Shown: piece after piece, positions 1 through 8,196 of the stretch
Position numbering within the stretch: the first letter of the stretch is position 1
How the letters are laid out: each line of letters opens with the position of its first letter
Assembly: GCA_036824465.1 (NCBI GenBank)
Contig: DAITAC010000028.1
Span: 1 to 42,366 of the forward strand
Direction: 5' to 3'
Source: JAKOQB01 sp036824465
GTDB taxonomy: Bacteria > Pseudomonadota > Gammaproteobacteria > Burkholderiales > Burkholderiaceae_F
Length of the DNA stretch: 42,366 bases
Notes under the pieces: generated by a model
The model's input: only the letters and a program-made list of their open reading frames with translations
What the model was told of the DNA's origin: nothing
Databases searched by the model: none
Made by a program: the position numbers and the translations under genes

Positions 1-312
1 GGCGCCAACCAGGTGGGTCAAAGAATTGAATCGTTCCCCGTAGTACATGGAGTTGGCCTCTTGCCAGTCGCTTGCCCCGCCTCGTCACGACAAGGCGTCG
101 GCACCTCTCTTATCGCGACCCGGCGTCCGGCTCGCCGCAGTTCGCCAGGACCTGCGTTCGGCAGATGCTCAAGACCGAGCACCGCGGCTGCTATGCGGGC
201 GAGTCTCACATAATGATCCGCGCCACCGACCGGTTCACGCGCCTGGCCGAGGGCGAGATCTGTCAGCAGCCATGTTGGCGGTGCAATGAGTAAAAAAAAT
301 CAGCCCCCCCCA

Positions 313-462
313 CGGCTCGGCGGACTCGCCGTCACGGGCGAGGAAGTGCCGCACTGCGCGTGCGTCGATGACGAACGCGATGATGCGCATCTCTGTGCCG
401 CAGATGGGGCGTGCCAGTCGGAGGGTCTCGTCGATGCGGGCCAGCAACAACGCGCGGGCATG
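313..462 (-). pseudogene. C-terminal remnant of an IS-type transposase (IS91-like tail)
   Basis: About 50 residues read on the minus strand contain ALLLARIDETLRLARPICG followed by MRIIAFVIDARAVRHFLA and then DGESAEP. This resembles the conserved C-terminal tail of IS91-related transposases, where a 'LLARI..E..PL.CP.CG..MRIIAFIT...VR.IL.HLGEP' pattern is common. The similarity stops after SAEP, where a homopolymer of eight C (plus strand, 305-312) occurs. The upstream catalytic domain is absent, so this is a fragment and not an active element. The family assignment is from memory of the tail motif and would need a protein search. Confidence 0.5.
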
Positions 463-618
463 GGGGTCAACCCGGTGGCGACCGCAGCGCGCGGGGCTGA
501 ATGAGGCGCCCGCACGTCGCGGCACAAGCAGCGGTAGAGGCGCGGCGCTGGGACGAGCGCATCAATCAATTCGGTTGAGAAGTTCGAAGGGGAATGCCGG
601 GAGGCGAAGATGAATTGC

Positions 619-906
619 CTATTTGAAACGAGCTGCCACTTTCTCTATCGCCTTACTCATTTCATCCCAGGCTTTTTCCACTCCGTCCTTCATATCTTCC
701 CAAGCGTTCTCGCCGCGCTTGCCAAGCTCCTCGAACGTCTTGTGCGCCGCTGCCCGCTTGCTTTGCAGGCTTTCCAGCTCATTTTCGTAGTTGATCCGAG
801 CATCCGCCGTCGCCATTTGGGCCTTCGCGCTCAACTGATCAAGTTTTGCATCCCATTCCTTGAGTTGAGCCTCTAGCTTCTTCTGGTATGCCTCTTTCGA
901 CGCCAT
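619..906 (-). CDS. Small coiled-coil stress-type protein
   Basis: A 95-residue, highly charged, Lys/Glu/Ala-rich protein with no signal peptide. Nearly the whole length (about residues 5-90) has heptad character, with Leu/Ala spaced between charged residues, so it should form a long coiled coil. Two similar C-terminal stretches, AWEDMKDGVEKAW and AWDEMSKAIEKV, resemble small proteobacterial coiled-coil proteins of unknown role often found near stress genes. The start at 906 is chosen over an upstream in-frame extension because AAGGAG lies 6 bases before the ATG and the upstream residues have no protein-like composition. No enzymatic function can be assigned. Confidence 0.8.
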   Translation of the reverse strand: MASKEAYQKKLEAQLKEWDAKLDQLSAKAQMATADARINYENELESLQSKRAAAHKTFEELGKRGENAWEDMKDGVEKAWDEMSKAIEKVAARFK

Positions 907-1270
907 GACGACTCCTTTGCTGTGCGATTGAGAACGCGACATCATGTTCCCACTCCAGAGGCGCCGCTTTCTGACCTGCCGCAGCTTTCCGAGCTGATCA
1001 TTCGCGGTAGATGGCTCGGGATCAAAACGCCGCGGCGACCCCGCTCTCCCGGCTTCTTGGCGCGGGCGCGGACGCTTCCAGGGGTGTGCGTTGCGCCGCT
1101 CGTCCTTGTTCGACTGCTCGGCGATAAGGTTTGCGTCACCTCGTGTCAGTTCTCTCCGCGTTGTTTCTTTCCGCTTCGTTTCGCTTGAGTGAAGCACACC
1201 AGGTTTCGTCAAATTGTGTCGTGCCGCCCCGGCGCAATGAGTGGCAGCAACACTCCGCGCAGCCCGAAAC
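907..1270. other. Intergenic, no gene seen
   Basis: No convincing coding region on either strand. It contains the 5' flank of the coiled-coil gene at 906 (minus strand) and ends at the terminator hairpin of the collagen-like gene. No clear promoter could be picked. Confidence 0.5.
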
Positions 1271-1304
1271 ACGAACGGCGCGACCTCGCGATCGCGCCGT
1301 TCGT
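1271..1304 (-). terminator. Hairpin terminator of the collagen-like lipoprotein gene
   Basis: A perfect 12-base-pair stem (1271-1282 with 1293-1304) closes a 10-base loop, 26 bases downstream of the minus-strand stop at 1331. On the minus strand it is followed by TGTTTCG, only a weak T-run. It is probably an intrinsic terminator with a poor U-tract. Confidence 0.55.
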
Positions 1305-1330
1305 TGAATACTCACACTACTGAAGCAGGG

Positions 1331-2260
1331 TCAGTTGCTGACCAGCACCGTGACGCGACCGTCGCGCCTGACCTGCGCGTCACCGTACGAGCCACTCTCG
1401 ATTTTGGAGGCTGGCACTCCGGCCACGATCAATGCATCGCGAACGACCCCGACGCGACGCGTGCTGGCGCCGTCGAGTCCGATTCGCAACGATGGATTGC
1501 GATCCATGTAGCCTGCGATGTCACTCGCCTTGCTGCGGTCGGAACGCTGAATCTCATTGCTGTTGTCGTCGAACGAGTAGTACCACTGCGAGTTCCAGGC
1601 GGCATTCCCAGCCATCGGGCCCTGGGCGCCCGTCGGACCGATCGCGCCTTGCGGACCAGCAGCGCCGATCTTGCCGGTTGAGCCGGCGATGCCAGCCAAC
1701 TCCGCGCTGCCTTGGGCGCCTGCGTATCCAGTAGCGCCTTGCGCGCCGGCAGGACCAGCTCGGCCAGTTGGGCCGGCGGGGCCGACTGTGGTCGGGCCCA
1801 CTTCACCTGTACTTCCGGCTACGCCTTGCACGCCGGCGGGACCAGCACGTCCCATCGGGCCGACAGGACCCGGAAGGCTCGAGCCTTGAGCGCCCGTCAT
1901 CCCAGTAGCACCTTGCGCGCCCGCGGGACCCGCAGGGCCGGCTTTGCCGGCGGGACCGACCACCATCGTGCCTGTGGCACCCGTGGCTCCAATCGGACCT
2001 TGCATGCCGGCGGGGCCGACAGGACCGGACGGACCTGCAGGGCCCGCCATTGCCAGGCCCGGCGCACCGGTCGCTCCTGTCAGGCCGCGCTCGCCGACTT
2101 GGCCAACCGGGCCAGTAGCGCCCGCGGGACCGACATAGCTTTGCGCCGGCGACTGGGCAACGGGCTGCGTCGTGCTGCACCCTGCAAAGGCGAACGTCGC
2201 AATAACCGCCAACAAGAGCGGGCTTTTCATCATCGTGGTCAATTGCATCGGATTTCTCAT
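1331..2260 (-). CDS. Collagen-like repeat lipoprotein with short OmpA-like C-terminus
   Basis: 309 residues. The N-terminus has a lipoprotein signal: a basic start, the hydrophobic stretch LLLAVIATFAFA and the lipobox AFAGC with Cys near residue 28. Residues about 42-220 are Gly-X-Y triplets rich in GPAG, GATG and GPVG, the signature of bacterial collagen-like proteins. The last ~90 residues read like a shortened OmpA-type peptidoglycan-binding domain: a WYYSFDDN strand, an IAGYMDRNPSLRIGLDG segment, then VRDALIVAGVPASKI and RDGRVTVLVSN. The usual middle loop after the 'G.TD' position is missing. The start at 2260 has CAGGAA upstream; Met at 2230 is an alternative. Likely role: an outer-membrane-anchored rod or stalk tethered to the cell wall. 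Triplet repeats make recombination between copies likely. Confidence 0.85.
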   Translation of the reverse strand: MRNPMQLTTMMKSPLLLAVIATFAFAGCSTTQPVAQSPAQSYVGPAGATGPVGQVGERGLTGATGAPGLAMAGPAGPSGPVGPAGMQGPIGATGATGTMVVGPAGKAGPAGPAGAQGATGMTGAQGSSLPGPVGPMGRAGPAGVQGVAGSTGEVGPTTVGPAGPTGRAGPAGAQGATGYAGAQGSAELAGIAGSTGKIGAAGPQGAIGPTGAQGPMAGNAAWNSQWYYSFDDNSNEIQRSDRSKASDIAGYMDRNPSLRIGLDGASTRRVGVVRDALIVAGVPASKIESGSYGDAQVRRDGRVTVLVSN

Positions 2261-2795
2261 GGCGATTCCTGTGACTGACATCGGAAGCAAATACAGCGCG
2301 GTTGAAGAGTTCTTGAGCAATGAAATCGTGTGTGCGCGGGACGATCCTCATCGACAAGCTATGCCACATTCCCCGTCGAGTCGGTACGCCAGCGCGCTTA
2401 TTGAAGTCTTACTGCTAGTTCGACCAACTCCCCCAGACGAACTTCACGCAATCGGGAATACCCGACTCTGCGCATGAATCCACTGAAGGTTGCGGCGTCG
2501 ACTTCTCGGCGAGCACGACAAGCTTCATACCGACACGTCTGCGCTTCCAATCGCGTCAAGGAAATGTCGCCACGCCTTACCCGGCACGGACCTGAGCTGA
2601 TGTCTCAGATCCTGCCCCTATGTGCGAGACGGCACCGACCGCGCGCGGTGATCTGGATGTCCGGATTTCTTGTGTTCTGAAACCGTGCGCGGGTTGCGCG
2701 CGACCGGACACGGGAGATGCGGCAATCCTTGTTGGGCCGCGTTGCACGGCACTGGAGGCGTTCAGGCCCGACAACTGCAGATACGCAAGGTGATC
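2261..2795. other. Intergenic, no gene seen
   Basis: 535 bases between the divergent collagen-like gene and the GlsB-like remnant. Short ORFs exist on both strands but none has protein-like composition, a ribosome binding site and family resemblance together. Promoters for both flanking genes should lie here; none is clear. Confidence 0.5.
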
Positions 2796-3131
2796 ATGTT
2801 GCTCATCGCACGGATCACTTTCGGACGCATCGCCGATACCTTCGCCAGAGAGAGCGTCAGCAAGACAGGCGAAGGTTTCGCACTGGACATCATCCACAGC
2901 ATGCTATTCGCGATTGTCGGCGCAGCTCCGGTGCTGGTCGTGCACCGCGCCTTCTTCCGCGGCGCCCGCCAAGCAGACGCGAGATGTCTGGGCGGCGCGC
3001 GAAGCGTGCCGCCGGAAACCCAATTGATTTGCGAGCGCCTTGCCATTTGCATCGGCACGACACAGTTGCGGCAGTGTCCGCGGTGTTCCCATTTCGTGCG
3101 TCGAGAGGTCCCCGGCGAAACCGACGCATGA
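2796..3131 (+). pseudogene. Decayed GlsB/YeaQ/YmgE-family membrane protein
   Basis: From the ATG at 2796 (AAGG just upstream) the reading frame gives MLLIARITFGRIADTFA, then SKTGEGFALDI, then HSMLFAIVGAAPVLVVH and RAFFRGARQ. These match in order the start, the 'TGEGF.LDI' motif and the C-terminal 'Y.AFFR' end of GlsB/YeaQ/YmgE small membrane proteins. The middle glycine-rich transmembrane segment (about 25 residues) is missing between LDI and HSML, and the frame then runs on into unrelated sequence to 3131. The pattern suggests an internal deletion followed by read-through. Family assignment is by eye; an intact divergent small protein cannot be excluded. Confidence 0.4.
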
Positions 3132-3617
3132 ACCATCGCGCGCATGACCTGGTGCGATGGGCAAGACGTGCGCGCAATCGTTTGCAGCGCCAGACCTGCA
3201 CGACCACGTCACGGATGCGCGCGCACAAATTGGACAGGAATGGTGCGCTACCGAACAGACGCTGATCGACGCGTTCCTTAACGTTGCGATTATCTTTGTT
3301 GCAGAACGTAAGCGATGAAATCGACCTGGCTCTCACATACGCTCCGGCACGGCATCCACCGTCATCACGCGTGCCGCATGCGCAGATTGCGTGATGGTGT
3401 TGTCATCGAAATGACGATGCGCTGCGTTATTGCTGCATACCTGAGAGATGCCGCGGGTCCGGTTGAATCCGACACGTCGGCGCCCTCCTTGCATGCGGGC
3501 CTCCCCCACGATGGGGACCAACGCCAAGCAGCATTTCCGTCTTCGAGCCGATGCGTTCTTGCGCGGCCCGAACCGAACTACCGTTCCAGACAGCGCGCTT
3601 TTTCGTAAGGAATCATC
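3132..3617. other. Intergenic, no gene seen
   Basis: About 490 bases before the FecR-domain gene without a supportable gene. Apart from the AAGGA ribosome binding site directly before 3618, no regulatory signal was recognised. Confidence 0.45.
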
Positions 3618-5930
3618 ATGCTGATGCAACCTCTACGTCTTCGGGTTCTCGCCTTCGTGGCGGGCGTCGCATTCCTGGCCTTCAGCGGCCTGGCCAGCGC
3701 AGATCCACCGTCGCGCGTCGCGCGTCTCGGCTACATGACCGGCGCCGTCAGTTTTTCGCCCGCCGGGGAAAACGATTGGGTACAGGCCTCGATCAATCGG
3801 CCGCTCACCACCGGCGACCGCCTCTGGTCCGATGCCGGTGCGCGGGCCGAAATCCAGGTCGGCGGCGCATTGATTCGCATGAGCGCCGGCACGGCGGTAT
3901 CCGTTCTGAATCTCGATGATCGAATCGCTCAACTGCAATTGACGCAGGGCGTAATGAACGTTCGCGTGCGCCGTCTCGAACCCAACCAGGTGTTCGAGGT
4001 CGATACGCCGAATCTCGCCTTCACCCTCAGGCGACCCGGCGAATACCGGATCGAAGTGGATCCCGATCGCGATGCGACGACGATCATCGTGCGCAATGGC
4101 CAGGGTGAGGTGTACGGCGAAGACGCGTCGTATGTCATCGATTCGAGACAACCGTATCGGTTCATGGGGACGGGCCTGCGCGAGTACGAGTATGTGGAAG
4201 CGCCGCGACTCGACGAATTCGATCGCTGGTCGAACGATCGCGATCGCCGCTACGACACCTCGATCTCCGCCCGCTACGTATCGCCCGACGTGGTCGGCTA
4301 TCAGGACCTCGATGCGAACGGCACCTGGCGCGTTGACGCGAGCTACGGCAACGTATGGGTCCCGAATCGCGTGGCCGCCGGCTGGGCGCCTTATCGCGAC
4401 GGACATTGGGCGTGGGTCGACCCGTGGGGTTGGACATGGGTGGATGACGCGCCGTGGGGCTTCGCCGTGTCCCACTACGGTCGCTGGGCGAATCTCAGTG
4501 GCACATGGGGATGGGTACCCGGCCCCGTGCGTACTCGCGCCTATTACGCGCCGGCATTGGTCGTGTTCGTGGGCGGCGCGAACTTCCAGATCTCGATCTC
4601 CAGCGGCAACGTCGGTGGCATCGCGTGGTTCCCGCTCGGGCCGCGCGAGGTCTATCAACCCTCGTATCCGGTGAGCCGCGGCTATTACGAAAACATCAAC
4701 CGCAGCAACACCGTGATCAACAACACGGTTATCAACAACACCTACAACAACATCAACGTGACCAACATCGTGTACGCGAATCGGCAAGTGCCGGGCGCGG
4801 TCGTCGCCGTGCCGACGACCGCCTTCGTCCAGTCGCAGCCGGTATCCAGAGCCGCGGTGAATGTATCCCAGCAAGTGATTGTCAGCGCACCGGTGGCAGT
4901 CATTGCGCCGGTGGCGCCGACGGAGAGAAGCGTGCGTGGCGCCGCCGCCCAGCGAGACACGCCGCCGGCACGGGTATTCGAACGGGCTGTCGTCGCACGT
5001 ACAGCGCCCCCTGCGGCGCATGTCGGTTTCGCCGCACAACAGCAGCAGCTGACAGCAAAACCGGGCATACCGCTCGACGAGACAGCACGCAAGGAACTGA
5101 AACCTGCAGCGACCGTGCCGGCACCCGTCGTCAGGGTGGTGGCCCCGGCGCAAACAGCGCAGCCGACCGCGCCTCCTCCGCCTGTAGCGCCCGCCGTCAG
5201 AGCCGGCGACAGACCCGGAAGATCCGATGAGCGAAAGGCCGCGACCAGAGCACCGGATTCGCCACCGCAAGTCGCAGCGCCGTCGCAAGCCGCGCCGCCC
5301 ACATCGGCAGCACAGCCGCAAGACCAACGCGGAAAGGCCGAACAGCGTGGCAGAGGTGACCAGCGCGAANNNNNNNNNNNNNNNNNNNNNNNNNNNNNNN
5401 NNNNNNNNNNNNNNNNNNNNNNNNNNNNNNNNNNNNNNNNNNNNNNNNNNNNNNNNNNNNNNNNNNNNNAGCCCAGGGCGGCCCCACCACCGCAAGTCGC
5501 TCCGCCTGAAGCAGCCGCGCCGCCGCAAGACCAACGCGGAAAGGCCGAACAGCGTGGCAGAGGTGACCAGCGCGAACAGCCGGTCGCAGCCCCACCACCA
5601 CCACAACGTGCGGCGCAGCCCAGGGCGGCCCCACCACCGCAAGTCGCTCCGCCTGAAGCAGCCGCGCCGCCCAAGGTGGCCGCTCCGGCCGCGCCAACTG
5701 GACAGGAGCCGCCTCAGCGGGTGAAGCGCGAGCCCGCCCCCGCCGCAAAGCAAGCCGAGCCAGCCGCGCCTGTTGCTGCGCCCAGGCCACCATCAGCGCG
5801 ACCCCAGCCGGCGCCAAAGGCTGAACCGCCCGCTCAAGAGCCCACGCCCGCGGAGGGCAAGCCAAATGACAAGAAGAAGAGCCGTGAAGAATTGAAACGC
5901 GAAGAAGAAGAGCGCAAGCAAAAAGGTTAG
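3618..5930 (+). CDS. FecR-domain secreted protein with DUF6600-like region and repetitive Pro/Ala tail
   Basis: The frame is open across the assembly gap. A Sec signal peptide (cut near LASA-DPP, about residue 28) is followed by a FecR-type domain at about 40-180: PLTTGDRLWSDAGARAEIQVG, LTQGVMNVRVRR, FEVDTPNLAFTLRRPGEYRI. A Trp/Tyr-rich region at about 220-350 follows (GTWRVDASYGNVWVP, APYRDGHWAWVDPWGWTW), typical of the DUF6600 region found after FecR in betaproteobacteria. After an Asn/Ile-rich stretch, the tail from about residue 420 is Pro/Ala/Gln-rich and low-complexity, with a 147-base repeat around the N run, and it ends in a Lys/Glu cluster. AAGGA precedes the start by 8 bases. Probably a periplasmic or surface protein. 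Unlike the FecR iron-dicitrate sensor there is no TonB receptor or sigma factor next door. True length is unknown because of the gap. Confidence 0.85.
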   Translation: MLMQPLRLRVLAFVAGVAFLAFSGLASADPPSRVARLGYMTGAVSFSPAGENDWVQASINRPLTTGDRLWSDAGARAEIQVGGALIRMSAGTAVSVLNLDDRIAQLQLTQGVMNVRVRRLEPNQVFEVDTPNLAFTLRRPGEYRIEVDPDRDATTIIVRNGQGEVYGEDASYVIDSRQPYRFMGTGLREYEYVEAPRLDEFDRWSNDRDRRYDTSISARYVSPDVVGYQDLDANGTWRVDASYGNVWVPNRVAAGWAPYRDGHWAWVDPWGWTWVDDAPWGFAVSHYGRWANLSGTWGWVPGPVRTRAYYAPALVVFVGGANFQISISSGNVGGIAWFPLGPREVYQPSYPVSRGYYENINRSNTVINNTVINNTYNNINVTNIVYANRQVPGAVVAVPTTAFVQSQPVSRAAVNVSQQVIVSAPVAVIAPVAPTERSVRGAAAQRDTPPARVFERAVVARTAPPAAHVGFAAQQQQLTAKPGIPLDETARKELKPAATVPAPVVRVVAPAQTAQPTAPPPPVAPAVRAGDRPGRSDERKAATRAPDSPPQVAAPSQAAPPTSAAQPQDQRGKAEQRGRGDQREXXXXXXXXXXXXXXXXXXXXXXXXXXXXXXXXXXPRAAPPPQVAPPEAAAPPQDQRGKAEQRGRGDQREQPVAAPPPPQRAAQPRAAPPPQVAPPEAAAPPKVAAPAAPTGQEPPQRVKREPAPAAKQAEPAAPVAAPRPPSARPQPAPKAEPPAQEPTPAEGKPNDKKKSREELKREEEERKQKG
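5325..5680 (+). repeat. 147-base tandem repeat in the FecR-protein tail
   Basis: The segment encoding QDQRGKAEQRGRGDQRE recurs before (about 5319-5369) and after (about 5526-5576) the gap. The segment starting at 5470 (PRAAPPPQVAPPEAAAPP) recurs at 5617, giving a period of 147 bases (49 codons). Copies are nearly identical in DNA, which suggests recent expansion. The copy number is unresolved because the gap sits inside the array. Confidence 0.85.
5370..5469. other. Assembly gap of 100 N
   Basis: Exactly 100 N, a common placeholder for a gap of unknown size. Comparison with the downstream repeat copy shows that 40 bases (5577-5616) separate the same two flanks there. The smallest repeat-consistent fill is therefore 40 bases, or 40 plus a multiple of 147. 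All such values keep the reading frame. Confidence 0.9.
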
Positions 5931-5963
5931 TCCGTTCTCGCCCAGCATAGCGGGCAAGAAGCG

Positions 5964-5991
5964 AAGGGCCGGTGCACGCGCATCGGCCCTT
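5964..5991 (+). terminator. Hairpin after the FecR-domain gene
   Basis: AAGGGCCG (5964-5971) pairs with CGGCCCTT (5984-5991), and four inner pairs shorten the loop to ACGC. It lies 33 bases after the stop at 5930. No T-run follows, so termination is probable but not certain. Confidence 0.45.
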
Positions 5992-6492
5992 GCGATTGGG
6001 TGGTGTCCATCGATTGATCCATTGAGCGCATCCGCTCGCGGCAGCAAGGTGTTGCCCAGAGCGGACTCATTTCGCTGCATCGATGAGATGTCCGAAGGAT
6101 TGGATCAACTTCGAATCCTGCCCGTTTGAGATGCAAGCAGTTGAGTGCAGGTTAAACGCAAGGAGGCGGACTCCATCGCCCGGTTTGACAAGACCGCGCA
6201 GTTAGAGCGTCAAACGGTCTTGCTATGTGCGCTGGCGTACGGACAACTGTCAAATGGAGGCGGATCATGTTTTGTTAGGTGCGAAGGGGCGGGAGTGCTT
6301 TCCTGGCCAAGCGAGGTCGTCATCGATTTGTGCCAGCGTTGACGAGCGCAGAGGGCGCCTGTCCGCAACCGGGAGCAGTCGGCGATGCTCCCAAGTTCGG
6401 TACTGACTTGACTGGTTCTCCCGGTCTCAACTTGCCAACCTGGCTCTGAGACCCGCCGCTTGTTCATCATTTGCATCACGCCAAGGCCATCA
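5992..6492. other. Intergenic before the histidine kinase
   Basis: 500 bases without a supportable gene. It holds an inverted repeat, CAAGACCG at 6189-6196 with CGGTCTTG at 6215-6222, directly before the dyad element at 6227-6245. A TTGACA lies at 6185-6190 but has no convincing partner hexamer. Confidence 0.5.
6227..6245 (+). promoter_or_regulatory. Dyad-AGAC element, copy A
   Basis: GTGCGCTGGCGTACGGACA: one of nine intergenic copies of a 19-base element with consensus GTKCGMYRNMGMACAGACS. This copy has GGAC in place of AGAC. It lies 247 bases upstream of the histidine kinase start and points toward it. Function is inferred only from recurrence and placement. Confidence 0.5.
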
Positions 6493-8196
6493 ATGCTCGA
6501 AGACAATTCCGTGACGCTCGCCGATGCTGGCAGGGCCGATCGCACCACCGATTCGCGGCGCCGGGAGGCGTTGCTCAAGACCGGAGCCTTGCAGAAGGCA
6601 ATTCTCACCAGTGCCAATTTTTCGATCATCGCGACCGACGAAAAAGGCATCATTCAGTTATTCAATGTCGGCGCCGAGCGCATGCTGGGCTATTCCGCCG
6701 CCGACGTCGTGGGCAAGATCAGCCCCAGCGACATGCATGATCCGCAGGAAGTGGTGGCGCGCGCGCAGGCACTGAGCCTCGAACTTGCGACCCCGATTGC
6801 GCCGGGCTTCGAGGCTCTGGCGTTCAAAGCTTCGCGCGGGATCGAAGACAGCTACGAACTGACCTATATCTGCAAGGATGGCAGCCGCTTTCCTGCCATC
6901 GTGTCGATCACGGCGCTGCGCGACGATTATGGCGAAATCATCGGCTACCTGTTGATCGGCGCCGACAATTCGGTGCGCAAGCAGATCGAATTGGAACTTC
7001 ACCACGCCATGGCCGTTGCAGAAAGGGCCAGCCTCGCGAAATCGGATTTCCTCTCCAGCATGAGCCATGAACTGCGCACGCCGCTCAGCGCGATCCTCGG
7101 ATTTGCCCAACTCATGGAATCCGGTTCGCCGCCGCCGACGGTCTCCCAGAAGCGAAGCATTGATCAGATTCTCAAGGCGGGTTGGTATCTGTTGGACCTG
7201 ATCAACGAAATCCTTGATCTCGCGCTGATCGAGTCCGGGAAGCTGTCGTTTTCTCTGGAGCCGAGTTCGCTGGCCGAAGTCTTGCGCGAATGCCAGGCCA
7301 TGATCGAGCCGCAGGCGCAAAAACGCGGCATCAGCGTGACCTTCCCCCAGTTCAAGATCCCGTGCTTTGTCAAAGCCGACCGGACACGGGTGAAGCAGGT
7401 TCTCATCAATCTTCTTTCCAACGCGATCAAATACAACAGGGCCAGCGGAACGGTTGTTGTCGAATGCGTCGCGAACAGCCCGGAACGCATTCGCATCTGC
7501 GTCAAGGACACCGGCGAAGGATTGAGTCCGGAAAACCTGACGCAGCTCTTCCAGCCGTTCAATCGTCTCGGACAAGAGGCGAATGTCGAGGAAGGCACTG
7601 GCATCGGCTTGATGGTGTGCAAGCGGCTGATCGAATTGATGGGAGGCGTCATCGGCGTGGAAAGCACCGTCGGAAAGGGCAGTGAGTTCTGGTTCGAACT
7701 GAACCTGACGCCTGATCCACACCTTGCGGCCGGCGCAGCCAGACCCGCGGCGGTTGCCCCGACGCAGGTTCAAGCCAACGCGCCGTTGCGCACCCTGCTT
7801 TATGTCGAGGACAACCCTGCCATTCTGATGCTGGTCGAGGATCTGATCGCGCGCCGACCCGATGTTCACTTGCTTACGGCGCGGGACGGTGTCAGCGGCA
7901 TCGAGATTGCGCGCGCCTCCCAGCCGGATGTCATCCTGATGGACATCAACCTGCCCGGCATCAGCGGTATCACCGCGCTGAAGATCCTGGCTGAAGACCC
8001 GGCAACAGCGCACATCCCGGTGGTTGCGCTCAGTGCCAATGCGGTACCCCGCGACATCGAGAAAGGTCTGGAGGCAGGATTCTTCCGTTATCTCACCAAA
8101 CCCATCAAGATCCACGAATTCATGAGCACGCTCGACGCGGCGCTGAAATTCGCCGACACGAAATCGCCCCGCGCACATAAAGAGGCAAAGGCATGA
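6493..8196 (+). CDS. Hybrid sensor histidine kinase (PAS-HisKA-HATPase-REC)
   Basis: 567 residues, no membrane segment, so a cytoplasmic sensor. Order: PAS domain about 30-150 (IIATDEKGIIQLFNVGAERMLGY), HisKA with SHELRTPLSAILGF and phospho-acceptor His192, an ATPase with N-box (INLLSNAIKYN), G1 (VKDTGEG) and G2 (GTGIGLMVCKRL), then a receiver domain about 430-550 with YVEDNPA and phospho-acceptor Asp484 (LMDINLPG). Autophosphorylation at His and transfer to the internal Asp is the known family mechanism; the signal is unknown. The ATG at 6493 is preferred over an in-frame TTG at 6460. Its stop overlaps the next gene by 4 bases, so the two are co-translated and the downstream REC-PAS protein is a likely partner. 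Confidence 0.93.
   Translation: MLEDNSVTLADAGRADRTTDSRRREALLKTGALQKAILTSANFSIIATDEKGIIQLFNVGAERMLGYSAADVVGKISPSDMHDPQEVVARAQALSLELATPIAPGFEALAFKASRGIEDSYELTYICKDGSRFPAIVSITALRDDYGEIIGYLLIGADNSVRKQIELELHHAMAVAERASLAKSDFLSSMSHELRTPLSAILGFAQLMESGSPPPTVSQKRSIDQILKAGWYLLDLINEILDLALIESGKLSFSLEPSSLAEVLRECQAMIEPQAQKRGISVTFPQFKIPCFVKADRTRVKQVLINLLSNAIKYNRASGTVVVECVANSPERIRICVKDTGEGLSPENLTQLFQPFNRLGQEANVEEGTGIGLMVCKRLIELMGGVIGVESTVGKGSEFWFELNLTPDPHLAAGAARPAAVAPTQVQANAPLRTLLYVEDNPAILMLVEDLIARRPDVHLLTARDGVSGIEIARASQPDVILMDINLPGISGITALKILAEDPATAHIPVVALSANAVPRDIEKGLEAGFFRYLTKPIKIHEFMSTLDAALKFADTKSPRAHKEAKA

Noticed and set aside
3567..3595. A possible tenth dyad-AGAC copy before the FecR gene (TACCGTTCCAGAC)
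   Set aside because: Only the right half resembles the consensus and the spacing is off; too weak to count.
5325..5680. CRISPR-like array because of direct repeats around the N run
   Set aside because: The repeats are 147 bases, contiguous, in frame and coding; there are no spacers or cas genes.
3633..5753. A long minus-strand open frame opposite the FecR-domain gene
   Set aside because: Its residues are Arg/Gly/Cys-rich as expected of an antisense shadow in GC-rich DNA, and it has no family motif. The plus strand has a signal peptide, a FecR domain and a ribosome binding site.
6098..6123. A tRNA-like T-arm string (ACTTCGAATCCTGCC)
   Set aside because: The rest of a tRNA cloverleaf cannot be built from the upstream sequence; only a 6-base inverted repeat AGGATT/AATCCT supports it.
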